A DNA stretch of 9,564 bases from an uncultured Collinsella sp. (GCA_900551015.1 URUI01000072.1:1-9564); one strand, 5' to 3'; counted from the first letter of the stretch, positions 1 to 6,222 are shown. Made by a program: numbers and translations. The notes: a model not told the origin generated them from the sequence alone.

Positions 1-43
1 TAGAACCTGAATCTAACGCGTCTGCCAATTCCGCCATATCCGC
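1..43 (-). tRNA. tRNA-Leu (anticodon CAG), 5' part only, runs off the window start
   Basis: Read on the minus strand, the first 43 bases form the 5' half of a leucine tRNA. The 5' end is at 43, with acceptor strand GCGGATA. The D-arm contains the typical Leu-type run GGCGGAATTGGCAGACGCG. The anticodon arm follows: 5' stem TTAGA (16-12), seven-base loop TTCAGGT (11-5) and the start of the 3' stem TCTA (4-1), which pairs perfectly as far as it is visible. The anticodon is CAG (positions 9-7), which reads CUG leucine codons. The variable arm, T-arm and 3' acceptor strand lie outside the window, so integrity of the whole gene cannot be judged. CUG is a very common codon in the two protein genes of the left part of the window, which fits a need for this tRNA. 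Confidence 0.93.
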
Positions 44-87
44 ATATTCTGTTGTGTTCCTGCGCCGTTGCGCCGGGAACGATAGTT

Positions 88-115
88 ATTATACCAGATG
101 CAGCAAAATTGTCAA
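88..115 (-). promoter_or_regulatory. Promoter of the tRNA-Leu gene
   Basis: On the minus strand there is a perfect sigma-70/sigma-A type promoter. The -35 box TTGACA is at 115-110, the spacer is 16 bp, and the -10 box TATAAT is at 93-88. The bases TGG directly before the -10 box fit an extended -10 element. Transcription should begin near position 81, about 38 nt before the mature tRNA 5' end at 43. Upstream of the -35 box is an A/T-rich stretch (116-150) that could act as an UP element. Strong consensus promoters are expected for stable RNA genes. Confidence 0.85.
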
Positions 116-119
116 GCAC

Positions 120-151
120 TTTTTTGAAAAACTTTTCATCTTTTTGAAAAG
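120..151. repeat. A/T-rich phased repeats between two divergent promoters
   Basis: The 10-mer TTTTTGAAAA occurs at 121-130 and again at 141-150, so the copies start exactly 20 bp apart, about two helical turns. The segment also contains a perfect 7-bp inverted repeat, CTTTTCA (132-138) with TGAAAAG (145-151), and a competing pairing of 125-130 with 133-138. It lies immediately upstream of the tRNA-Leu -35 box. An UP element or intrinsically curved DNA is the simplest reading. No coding content is seen in 44-341. Apart from these repeats and the two promoters, that interval holds only a short inverted repeat, CGTGC (246-250) with GCACG (256-260), just upstream of the plus-strand -35 box. Its role as an operator is unproven. 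Confidence 0.4.
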
Positions 152-269
152 GATCATACTTTCGTAAAAAAAGCTGTCGTAGGCTGTAGTTCCGGTCAAC
201 ATAGTGTCGCACCGGGTATCCTGTAAGCGTTTTTGCGGTGCCTTGCGTGCGCTGTGCACGGTTTTGGGT

Positions 270-298
270 TTGACAGGGTTTACACGGCGATGTAGAAT
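270..298 (+). promoter_or_regulatory. Promoter of the threonine-aldolase-like gene
   Basis: A -35 box TTGACA (270-275) and a -10 box TAGAAT (293-298) are separated by an ideal 17 bp. Transcription should start near 305, giving a leader of about 37 nt before the ATG at 342. The leader contains a ribosome binding site AGAGGAG at 326-332, 9 nt before the start codon. The promoter lies downstream of the first ATG of the longer open frame (204), which argues that the longer frame is not the true gene. Confidence 0.75.
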
Positions 299-341
299 AG
301 AGATACTGTTTTCTTACAATTATATAGAGGAGCGTTTTGCC

Positions 342-1364
342 ATGCTGTATTTTGAAAACGACTACTGCGAGGGTGCACACCCTGCCATTTTGCAAAAGCT
401 GACCGAGACCAACTTTGAAAAGGTCTCCGGCTACGGCACCGACCCCTACTGCGCCAGCGCCCGGGAGAAGATCCGTGCCGCCTGCGCCTGCCCGGAGGCC
501 GATGTGCAGTTCATCTCCGGCGGCACCCAGAGCAACGCCATCGTCATCGCGTCCATGCTGCAGCGGTGGCAGGGCGTGGTGGCTGCTGCCACCGGCCATG
601 TAGCCGGGCACGAGGCAGGTGCCATCGAGTATACCGGCCACAAGGTCATCACCCTGCCCCAGCATAGCGGCAAGCTGGACGCTGCCGAGCTGCGGGCACT
701 GGTGGCCACCTTCTACGCCGACGACAACCACGACCACATGGTGTTCCCCGGCATGGTGTACATCTCTCACCCCACCGAGTACGGCACCCTGTACACCAAG
801 GCGGAGCTGGAAGCCCTGCACGCTGTGTGTCAGGAGTACAAGATGCCGCTGTTCCTCGATGGTGCACGGCTGGGCTACGGTCTGGCTGCCGAGGGCACGG
901 ACGTGACGCTGGCCGACCTTGCCCGGCTGACCGATGTGTTCTACATCGGCGGCACCAAGGTGGGTGCGCTGTGCGGCGAGGCTGTGGTGTTCCCCCACGG
1001 CGCACCGGCGCATTTTATGACCATGGTCAAGCAGCAGGGCGCACTGCTGGCAAAGGGGCGGCTGCTGGGCATCCAGTTTGACGTGCTGTTCACCGATGGC
1101 CTGTATTTCTCCATCAGCAAAAACGCCATTGCCACCGCCAACCGCCTGAAGAAGGGCTTTGCGGCAAAGGGCTATCGCTTCTTTATGGACTCCCCCACCA
1201 ACCAGATCTTCCTTGTGCTGGAAAACACCCAGCTGGCTGCGCTGGAAGGCAAGGCAAAGTTCGGCTTCTGGGAAAAGTTCGACGACACCCACACCGTGGT
1301 GCGCATCGCCACCAGCTGGGCCACCCACATGGACGAGGTGGAAGCGCTGATCGACCTGATGTGA
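342..1364 (+). CDS. Low-specificity L-threonine aldolase-like PLP enzyme (beta-eliminating lyase family)
   Basis: This 340-residue protein resembles the fold-type I PLP family of low-specificity threonine aldolases, which cleave L-threonine or L-allo-threonine to glycine and acetaldehyde in the cytoplasm. Family landmarks seen: a YGTDPYCASAREKI segment (31-44); a glycine-rich FISGGTQSNA cofactor phosphate loop (58-66); GHVAGHEAGA (85-94); HPTEYGTLY (143-151); DGARLGYGL (173-181), with Asp173 expected to bind the PLP pyridine nitrogen; and YIGGTKVGA (201-209), with Lys206 the likely Schiff-base lysine. Length is normal for the family. The frame is open back to 204, but I chose ATG 342 because AGAGGAG sits 9 nt upstream, a consensus promoter lies between the two starts, and family similarity begins right after it. 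The gene is monocistronic, ended by terminators after 1370. The exact substrate (threonine, allo-threonine, phenylserine or another beta-hydroxy amino acid) cannot be read from sequence. Confidence 0.88.
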   Translation: MLYFENDYCEGAHPAILQKLTETNFEKVSGYGTDPYCASAREKIRAACACPEADVQFISGGTQSNAIVIASMLQRWQGVVAAATGHVAGHEAGAIEYTGHKVITLPQHSGKLDAAELRALVATFYADDNHDHMVFPGMVYISHPTEYGTLYTKAELEALHAVCQEYKMPLFLDGARLGYGLAAEGTDVTLADLARLTDVFYIGGTKVGALCGEAVVFPHGAPAHFMTMVKQQGALLAKGRLLGIQFDVLFTDGLYFSISKNAIATANRLKKGFAAKGYRFFMDSPTNQIFLVLENTQLAALEGKAKFGFWEKFDDTHTVVRIATSWATHMDEVEALIDLM

Positions 1365-1371
1365 TCCTGCG

Positions 1372-1428
1372 CCCCTTTCGGGGGGGTATAACGATTTGAA
1401 TGCCCTCCGCGTTGCTTTGGGCATTTTT
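1372..1428 (+). terminator. Two short hairpins after the aldolase gene, weak terminator candidate
   Basis: Eight bases after the stop codon there is a small hairpin, CCCC (1372-1375), loop TTTC, GGGG (1380-1383). It is followed by the inverted repeat AATGCCC (1399-1405) with GGGCATT (1419-1425). The second arm runs into a five-T tract (1424-1428). The 7-bp stem with a 13-nt loop and short T tract is only a moderate terminator on its own. Confidence 0.5.
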
Positions 1429-1451
1429 AGCGGAAAAACATTTATAATTTT

Positions 1452-1492
1452 GGGACAGCGGAGCGTCTGCGGACGCTCCGCTGTCCCGTTTT
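1452..1492 (+). terminator. Perfect 16-bp GC-rich hairpin with T tract
   Basis: The arms 1452-1467 and 1472-1487 are perfect reverse complements over 16 bp with a TGCG loop (1468-1471). They begin GGGACAGCGGAG and end CTCCGCTGTCCC. The sequence GTTTT follows (1488-1492), so it can terminate plus-strand transcripts. On the minus strand the hairpin is followed by CCCAAAATT rather than a T tract, so it works in one direction only by the classical rule. Its length and perfection exceed what termination needs, so it could also be a dispersed hairpin element. Confidence 0.65.
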
Positions 1493-1551
1493 CACGGAAA
1501 GGACTGCTACGGAGAACTGGCTGGTTGCCGTCACGGCTCCAATCGTGAAAA
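1489..1551. repeat. 8-bp inverted repeat enclosing the space between two terminators
   Basis: TTTTCACG (1489-1496) is the exact reverse complement of CGTGAAAA (1544-1551). Its left arm overlaps the T tract of the 16-bp hairpin, and its right arm supplies the A tract that precedes the next terminator. Pairing would bring the two terminators together, with 47 nt between the arms. Part of the symmetry may simply be the A and T tracts of adjacent terminators, so significance is modest. Confidence 0.4.
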
Positions 1552-1592
1552 GAGGCTCAGAAGCGCCGACAGGTGCTCCTGAGCCTTTTTTA
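1547..1592. terminator. Strong bidirectional terminator between convergent genes
   Basis: AGGCTCAG (1553-1560) pairs with CTGAGCCT (1579-1586). After one A-C mismatch the stem continues with AGCGCC (1562-1567) against GGTGCT (1572-1577), including one G-U pair, closed by a GACA loop (1568-1571). On the plus strand six T's follow (1586-1591). On the minus strand the stem is followed by TCTTTTC (complement of 1547-1553). The stop codon of the minus-strand oxidoreductase (1592-1590) directly abuts the stem, so this hairpin ends that gene and also blocks read-through from the aldolase side. Confidence 0.88.
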
Positions 1593-2615
1593 TCGTTCTT
1601 CTGTATTCCACGGCTGCGGGGTGCTTTCCACCGACTGACCGGGGACGGCAAGGGCGCGCTCCATCAGCAGGGCAAGGTAGGCGTCCTGCAAGGCGTCTGC
1701 CAGCGGGTACACCTCTGCCCCGCCGGCAAGATAGCCCTGCATCCTGTCCAGAAAACAGGCGATGGCGGTCTCGTCCTCGTTCAGCCCCGCCTGCGCGGCG
1801 GCAGCTGCCAGCGGGTCGGGCAGCGGGGTCAGTTGACGGCACACCGGCTCCCCGGCGGCATCCAGACAGCGCAGGGTGTCGTCGAACACTTCGCCCCGCT
1901 CTCCCTGCACACTGGTGTGGGTGCTGCGCAGATAGGAGTGGTACTGCACGCCGTTAAAATCCAGAAACGCTGTGCCGCCGCCCGCAAATTCCAGCGTGTG
2001 CTGCTGCAAGGTCTTTTCCACCAGTGCGCCGTTATGCACCGCACCCCAGCGGGAATCCGTTTCGATGATCTTTTCCGTCCAGCTGCGTCCGGTCACTCGC
2101 ACCGGCTGCTGCCCGGCGTTCAGGAACTGCCGCGCCAGACTGACCGCGTGGTAGCCGTGCGCCACCGACAGCCGGACAAACTGCGGCGTGCCCAGTGCGC
2201 CGCTGCGCACTGCTGCCAGCCGTTTTGCCAGCGTGGGGTACAGCCAGTACTGTTCTGCAACCTGCAGCTTTGCGCCCTGCTGGTGCAGCTGCCAGAGGGC
2301 GCGCAATGCGTCCTCCTCCAGCGCCGCCGGGGTCTCGCACAGCACGGCAAAGCCCCGGGCAAGCCATTCGGTGCTGACGGCGGCGATGGACGCTTTATTC
2401 ACTGCCACCACCACGAAATCCGGGTGCAGGGCAATGCACTGCTCCGCCGAGGTGCTTACCGGCACGCCGTACTCCCGGTGCATTTTTTCGGCCTTTTCCT
2501 CGGTGCGGCAAAGCATGGCGCACAGCTCGAACCGTTCCGGCAGCGCCTGCACGATGCGCCAGTAAAACAGCGACCGCCAGCCGGAGCCTACTACAATAAA
2601 CCGCAGTTTAGCCAT
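1590..2615 (-). CDS. Gfo/Idh/MocA-family NAD(P)-dependent oxidoreductase
   Basis: This 341-residue cytoplasmic protein has the two-domain layout of the Gfo/Idh/MocA dehydrogenases, which oxidise or reduce sugars, inositols and related compounds. An N-terminal Rossmann strand-loop is seen as FIVVGSGWRS (6-15), and PDFVVVAVN (65-73) is the usual beta-strand. CETPAAL (93-99) sits where the family has the E-K-P motif, and AEQYWLYP (120-127) matches the conserved segment after it. The C-terminal domain contains AHGYHAVSLARQFLNAG (152-168), matching the family helix with its conserved histidine or aspartate. The usual catalytic lysine of E-K-P is Thr95 here, so chemistry may be altered or a scaffolding role is possible. 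The frame is open 53 codons further upstream, but ATG 2615 has AGGAGG (2630-2625) 9 nt before it and overlaps the stop of the preceding gene by 8 nt (ATGGCTAA), so I take it as the start. Substrate is unknown. Confidence 0.85.
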   Translation of the reverse strand: MAKLRFIVVGSGWRSLFYWRIVQALPERFELCAMLCRTEEKAEKMHREYGVPVSTSAEQCIALHPDFVVVAVNKASIAAVSTEWLARGFAVLCETPAALEEDALRALWQLHQQGAKLQVAEQYWLYPTLAKRLAAVRSGALGTPQFVRLSVAHGYHAVSLARQFLNAGQQPVRVTGRSWTEKIIETDSRWGAVHNGALVEKTLQQHTLEFAGGGTAFLDFNGVQYHSYLRSTHTSVQGERGEVFDDTLRCLDAAGEPVCRQLTPLPDPLAAAAAQAGLNEDETAIACFLDRMQGYLAGGAEVYPLADALQDAYLALLMERALAVPGQSVESTPQPWNTEER

Positions 2616-2694
2616 TTGCCTGTTCCTCCTGAATATGCTTTTGCAGCTCCTGTTCAAACCGGTCTGCGTCCAGTGGCAGCGTCCGCACAGCCAT
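2608..2694 (-). CDS. C-terminal fragment of an unidentified gene upstream of the oxidoreductase
   Basis: On the minus strand an open frame ends with TAA at 2610-2608, overlapping the oxidoreductase start by 8 nt. Its last 28 codons read as a plausible charged helix (for example DADRFEQELQKHIQEEQANG) and carry the AGGAGG site of the next gene inside them, as is typical of translationally coupled genes. Further upstream the same frame runs antisense to infB, so true coding sequence must stop at the junction near 2690-2730. The ATG at 2694 has no ribosome binding site and is probably internal. The family cannot be identified from so few residues. I infer that the complete gene lies in a different contig of the same organism as the oxidoreductase. 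Confidence 0.5.
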   Translation of the reverse strand: MAVRTLPLDADRFEQELQKHIQEEQANG

Positions 2695-2730
2695 CGCACC
2701 AACGCCAGCAACAACGTCGCTGCTGGCATG
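2690..2730. other. Probable chimeric junction between two genomes
   Basis: Left of here, the minus-strand gene pair is organised as an operon entering from the right. Right of here, a plus-strand infB frame enters from the left. Both genes are cut within the same few tens of bases, with no intergenic space, no promoter and no infB start region. In the infB frame, codons from about 2695 onward are C-ending and actinobacterial in style, whereas 2608-2690 makes good sense only on the minus strand. The precise base cannot be fixed by eye. An assembly or amplification chimera is the likeliest cause; a genuine rearrangement is the alternative. Confidence 0.75.
2704..2727. repeat. 7-bp inverted repeat at the junction
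   Basis: GCCAGCA (2704-2710) and TGCTGGC (2721-2727) are perfect reverse complements separated by 10 nt. They lie within the interval where the two genome pieces meet. Such a fold-back could have helped a template switch or an assembly join, or may be coincidence in GC-rich coding sequence. Confidence 0.5.
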
Positions 2731-4749
2731 GACTTCCCCAACCCTGATAAGCAGGGCAAGGGCAAGAAGCGCAAGGGCGGTCACAACAACGAAGAGGACC
2801 ACTACAGCCGTATGGCTCGCGAGGCCGAGGAGTACAGCCGCGAGAAGGTGCTCGAGGAGGCCCGTGCCGCCGTCGAGGAGGCCTCTCGCGAGTCCACCGG
2901 TCGCCGCAAGAAGCGCAAGGAGAAGCGCGAGCGCGAGGCTGCCAAGGCTCAGGAGGAGCGCAAGATAGAGGAGGCGCTGGCCCAGGGCGTGAACCCCGAG
3001 GAGCTCGACGCCATCAAGGTCTCCCAGGGCGTTACCGTCCAGGAACTCGCCGAGGCACTTGACGTTCCGGCCAACGACATCATCAAGCGCCTGTTCCTGT
3101 TGGGCACGCCGCTCACCATGACACAGTCCATGTCTGACGACCTCGTCGAGCTCGTTGCCGACGACCTGGGCCGCCAGATCAAGATCATCACCCCCGAAGA
3201 GGAGAACACCTTCTCGTTCTACGACGATCCCGCCGACCTTAAGCCGCGTGCCCCGGTCGTCACCGTCATGGGCCACGTCGACCACGGCAAGACTTCGCTG
3301 CTCGACGCCATCCGTCACACCGGCGTCGCTGCCGGCGAGGCAGGCGGCATTACCCAGGCAATCGGTGCTTCGCAGGTTATGATCAACGACCGCAAGATCA
3401 CCTTCATCGATACCCCGGGCCATGCCACCTTTACGGCCATGCGTGCCCGCGGCGCCAAGGTGACCGACATCGTCATTCTGATCGTGGCTGCCGACGACGG
3501 CGTCATGCCCCAGACCATCGAGTCGATCAACCACGCCAAGGCCGCCGGTGTTCCCATTGTCGTCGCCGTCAACAAGATCGATAAGCCGGGTGCCAACCCC
3601 GACCGCGTGCGCCAGGAGCTCACCGAGTACGGCATCATCCCCGAGGAGTGGGGCGGACAGAACATGTTCGTCAATATCTCGGCCAAGCAGAAGATCGGTA
3701 TCGACGACCTGCTCGAGACCGTCCTACTCCAGGCCGACGTGCTCGAGCTCAAGGCCAACCCCGATACGTTCGCTTCGGGCAACGTCCTCGAGGCTAAGCT
3801 CGACAAGGGCCGCGGCTCGGTTGCCACGGTGCTCGTGACCCGCGGTACTCTGCACGTGGGCGATACGCTGGTCGCCGGCCTTACCTACGGCCGCGTCCGC
3901 GCCATGCTCGACCCCAAGGGCAACGCCGTCACCGAGGCCGGTCCCTCCGACGCCGTCGAGATCCTGGGCCTGCAGTCCGTCCCCAACGCCGGCGATGAGT
4001 TCCGCGTGTTCGAGGACGAGCGCGAGGCTCGCGCCCTGGCCGACGAGCGTTCGCTCAAGGCCCGCATCGAGGAGCAGAGCCGCGTGAAGCATGTGACGCT
4101 CGAGAACCTCTTTGAGACCATCGCCGACGCCGAGGTCAAGGAACTCAACCTGATCATCAAGGCCGACGTCCAGGGTTCTATCGAGGCCCTTCAGGACTCC
4201 CTCGACAAGATGGACCAGTCCGAGGTGCGCATCAACACGATCCACTCCGCCGTTGGCGCCATCAACGAGACCGACGTCGTTCTGGCCGACGCCTCCAACG
4301 CCATCATCATCGGCTTTGGCGTCCGTCCCGACGGCAAGGCCCGCTCCGCCGCCGAGCGCGAGGGCGTCGAGATCCGTTGCTACGACGTCATCTACAAGTG
4401 CCTCGAGGACCTCGACGCAGCCCGTATCGGCATGCTCAAGCCCACCGAGGTCGAGGTTTCCACGGGCACCGCGACCGTTCTGGACACCTTCAAGGTGCCC
4501 AAGGTCGGTATCGCCGCCGGTGTCCGCGTCGAAGAGGGCGAGATCGCCGCGACCGATTCCGTGCGCCTGGTGCGCGACGGTATCGTGGTCTTCAACGGTA
4601 AAATCGCCTCGATGCGCCACTACAAGGACGAGGCCAAGAGCCTTAAGAGCGGCTCCGAGGGCGGTATTGGCCTGGAGAACTTCCAGGACATCAAGCCTGG
4701 CGACACCATTGAGGGCTACCGCATCGATCAGGTTGCCCGTACCGAGTAG
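2728..4749 (+). CDS. infB: Translation initiation factor IF-2, N-terminal part missing
   Basis: IF-2 is the GTPase that brings initiator fMet-tRNA to the 30S subunit and promotes 50S joining. Counting from the Met at 2728 (673 residues), there is a highly charged linker with RRKKRKEKRER (59-69), then an IF-2 N-terminal domain around 96-126. The G domain has G1 GHVDHGKT (182-189), switch I GGITQ (206-210), G3 DTPGH (228-232), G4 NKID (282-285) and G5 SAK (318-320). The domains that follow, including the C-terminal fMet-tRNA-binding domain, run to the stop, and every GTPase motif is intact. Actinobacterial IF-2 is normally roughly 900 residues with a long N-terminal region that is absent here. 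The frame stays open back to an ATG at 2635, but those extra codons lie over the minus-strand gene and match no IF-2, and neither ATG has a ribosome binding site. The start given is therefore only the first Met on the infB side. Codon use is strongly biased to C-ending codons, as for a highly expressed gene. rbfA follows after 11 nt. Confidence 0.93.
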   Translation: MDFPNPDKQGKGKKRKGGHNNEEDHYSRMAREAEEYSREKVLEEARAAVEEASRESTGRRKKRKEKREREAAKAQEERKIEEALAQGVNPEELDAIKVSQGVTVQELAEALDVPANDIIKRLFLLGTPLTMTQSMSDDLVELVADDLGRQIKIITPEEENTFSFYDDPADLKPRAPVVTVMGHVDHGKTSLLDAIRHTGVAAGEAGGITQAIGASQVMINDRKITFIDTPGHATFTAMRARGAKVTDIVILIVAADDGVMPQTIESINHAKAAGVPIVVAVNKIDKPGANPDRVRQELTEYGIIPEEWGGQNMFVNISAKQKIGIDDLLETVLLQADVLELKANPDTFASGNVLEAKLDKGRGSVATVLVTRGTLHVGDTLVAGLTYGRVRAMLDPKGNAVTEAGPSDAVEILGLQSVPNAGDEFRVFEDEREARALADERSLKARIEEQSRVKHVTLENLFETIADAEVKELNLIIKADVQGSIEALQDSLDKMDQSEVRINTIHSAVGAINETDVVLADASNAIIIGFGVRPDGKARSAAEREGVEIRCYDVIYKCLEDLDAARIGMLKPTEVEVSTGTATVLDTFKVPKVGIAAGVRVEEGEIAATDSVRLVRDGIVVFNGKIASMRHYKDEAKSLKSGSEGGIGLENFQDIKPGDTIEGYRIDQVARTE

Positions 4750-4760
4750 GGGGTAGCGCT

Positions 4761-5171
4761 ATGAAGCAAACGCAGGCAACCCGCCGTTTGGGCGAGCAGC
4801 TTCGCGAGAAGCTCGGTTATATCCTGCTCTTTGAGGTTTCCGATCCGCGTCTCGACCTGGTCACCCTGACCGCGGTCGAGGTCGCGGTGGACCGTTCGTT
4901 CGCGCGCGTGTACGTGTCGTGCGACGCGAGCCGCTACGACGAGGTCATGGAGGCGCTCGCCAGCGCCAAGGGCCGCATCCGTAGCCTGTTGGCCCGCTCG
5001 CTCGATTGGCGCGTCACGCCCGAGCTCGATTTTCGCATCGATCGCTCGACCGATGAGGCCGAGCGCATCACGCGTGCGCTGGAAAACGTTCCCGCCACGC
5101 TTGCGATCGAAAAGGACGAGGACGGCTATCCGATAGCGGATGCCGCCCAGGAGGCAGCTTTAGATGACTAA
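4761..5171 (+). CDS. rbfA: Ribosome-binding factor A
   Basis: RbfA is a small KH-fold protein that binds the 30S subunit during late maturation of the 16S rRNA 5' end and is needed in cold growth. The 136-residue product has normal length. It shows SDPRL (27-31), the strand pair VTLTAVEVAVDRSFARVYVS (34-53) with the usual 'VT-x-V-x-V-x-D-x-x-x-A-x-V-Y-V-S' pattern, and WRVTPELDFRIDRS (83-96), matching the family's 'R-x-x-P-E-L-x-F-x-x-D' segment. The start ATG is 11 nt after infB, with GGGGG (4749-4753) 7 nt upstream as the ribosome binding site, overlapping the last base of the infB stop codon. The acidic tail (117-136) is variable in the family. Its place between infB and a DHH phosphoesterase is the common bacterial order. 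Confidence 0.95.
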   Translation: MKQTQATRRLGEQLREKLGYILLFEVSDPRLDLVTLTAVEVAVDRSFARVYVSCDASRYDEVMEALASAKGRIRSLLARSLDWRVTPELDFRIDRSTDEAERITRALENVPATLAIEKDEDGYPIADAAQEAALDD

Positions 5172-6207
5172 TTCCGCCGACCTCGCCTCGTGCGAGTCTG
5201 CAGATATTCAGCGACGCATCCTCGAGCTCATCGAGGGTGCGTCCTCCATTGCGATTTCGGGACACACTTCTCCCGATGGCGACGCCCTGGGCTCCGTGTT
5301 GGGTCTGGGCCTCTCGCTTATGAAGTTTTTCCCTAACAAGGACATTGCCCTGCTGCTGGCAGACGATGATCCGGTTCCGCGCATCTACCGCTTTATGGAA
5401 GGCTCCGATCGCCTGGTACCGGCATCTGCGTATACCGGCAATCCGGACCTGTTCATCTCGGTGGACGTGCCGGTCGTCGAGCGTCTCAATAATTCCGCCG
5501 AGGTGCTTCGTCGCTCCAAGCATGTGGTGTGCTTCGATCACCATCCGGCGCGCGAGGAGTTTGCCGAGCTCAGCCTGAGGCGCGTCGAAGCTGCAGCCTG
5601 CGCCATGATCATCGACCGCTTCTTGGACAATTGCGGCATTGTCGCACGTGATGGCGTTGCGACCTGCCTGCTGTGTGGTTTGGTTACCGATACCGGCCGT
5701 TTTCAGTACCAAAACGCCGATGCAGCCGCGTTCCATGCAGCCTCGCGTCTGGTTGCCCACGGTGCCGATCCGGCGCGTGTGGCACTCGAGGTCTACCAGA
5801 GCATGCGCGTTGAGTTTTTGCACCTCAAGTCCATCGTTATGGGCCGCATTAAGACGGTGGCCCACGGGCGCGTCGCGTATAGCTACGCGTACCAGAGTGA
5901 CCTTGAGGCGTGCGGTGTCACCTCGGATGAGTGCGACGGTCTGGTTGACGTGGTGCGCTCGGTGATGGGCGTCGAGGTCTGCCTGTTCCTGAAGGGCATT
6001 GAGGGCGATACCAAGGTGCGCGGCAACCTGCGCTCCAAGGGTGACCTCAACGTGTCCGAGATCGCTGCTGCCTTTGGCGGAGGCGGACATCCTGCTGCCG
6101 CCGGTTTCTCCAACAACGGAACGATTCTCGAGACGCTCACCGTGGCACTTCCCATGCTGGCCGAACTGGTAGGGGAGGATCCCGCTTCGGTGACCGTCGA
6201 GCTTTAA
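5164..6207 (+). CDS. nrnA: DHH-family phosphoesterase: oligoribonuclease / pAp phosphatase NrnA
   Basis: NrnA-type DHH/DHHA1 proteins degrade very short RNAs (nanoRNA) from one end and dephosphorylate 3'-phosphoadenosine 5'-phosphate (pAp), using two metal ions, usually Mn. The 347-residue protein has motif I GHTSPDGDALGS (33-44; His34, Asp38, Asp40), a metal-binding Asp101 in SVDVPVV, the DHH motif FDHHP (124-128), and TDTGRF (175-180, Asp176). The C-terminal DHHA1 substrate domain carries VRGNLRSKGDLNVSEIA (285-301) and FGGGGHPAAAG (304-314). All expected metal ligands are present, so it should be active. The single-stranded DNA exonuclease RecJ is ruled out by its smaller size and the GGGGH motif spacing. 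The ATG overlaps the rbfA stop by 8 nt and has AGGAGG (5149-5154) 9 nt upstream inside rbfA, so its translation is probably coupled. Confidence 0.93.
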   Translation: MTNSADLASCESADIQRRILELIEGASSIAISGHTSPDGDALGSVLGLGLSLMKFFPNKDIALLLADDDPVPRIYRFMEGSDRLVPASAYTGNPDLFISVDVPVVERLNNSAEVLRRSKHVVCFDHHPAREEFAELSLRRVEAAACAMIIDRFLDNCGIVARDGVATCLLCGLVTDTGRFQYQNADAAAFHAASRLVAHGADPARVALEVYQSMRVEFLHLKSIVMGRIKTVAHGRVAYSYAYQSDLEACGVTSDECDGLVDVVRSVMGVEVCLFLKGIEGDTKVRGNLRSKGDLNVSEIAAAFGGGGHPAAAGFSNNGTILETLTVALPMLAELVGEDPASVTVEL

Positions 6208-6222
6208 CTTTTTGGATGGTAC

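Noticed and set aside
204..341. 46-codon N-terminal extension of the aldolase
   Set aside because: A consensus promoter and a ribosome binding site lie inside it, and the residues do not resemble the enzyme family.
1545..2747. 400-codon open frame on the plus strand opposite the oxidoreductase
   Set aside because: It is antisense to a gene with clear Gfo/Idh/MocA motifs, a ribosome binding site and a terminator. Its protein has no recognisable domain and looks like the complement of GC-rich coding sequence.
2608..3534. 308-codon minus-strand open frame across the join and over infB
   Set aside because: Beyond about 2700 it is the antisense of the infB coding sequence with leucine-, glycine- and alanine-rich low-complexity content. 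Only the last 28 codons are kept as a real gene fragment.
3724..4620. 298-codon minus-strand open frame over infB
   Set aside because: It is very rich in Gly, Val, Leu and Asp, as expected from the reverse of C-ending codons in a highly biased gene. No start signal or domain was seen.
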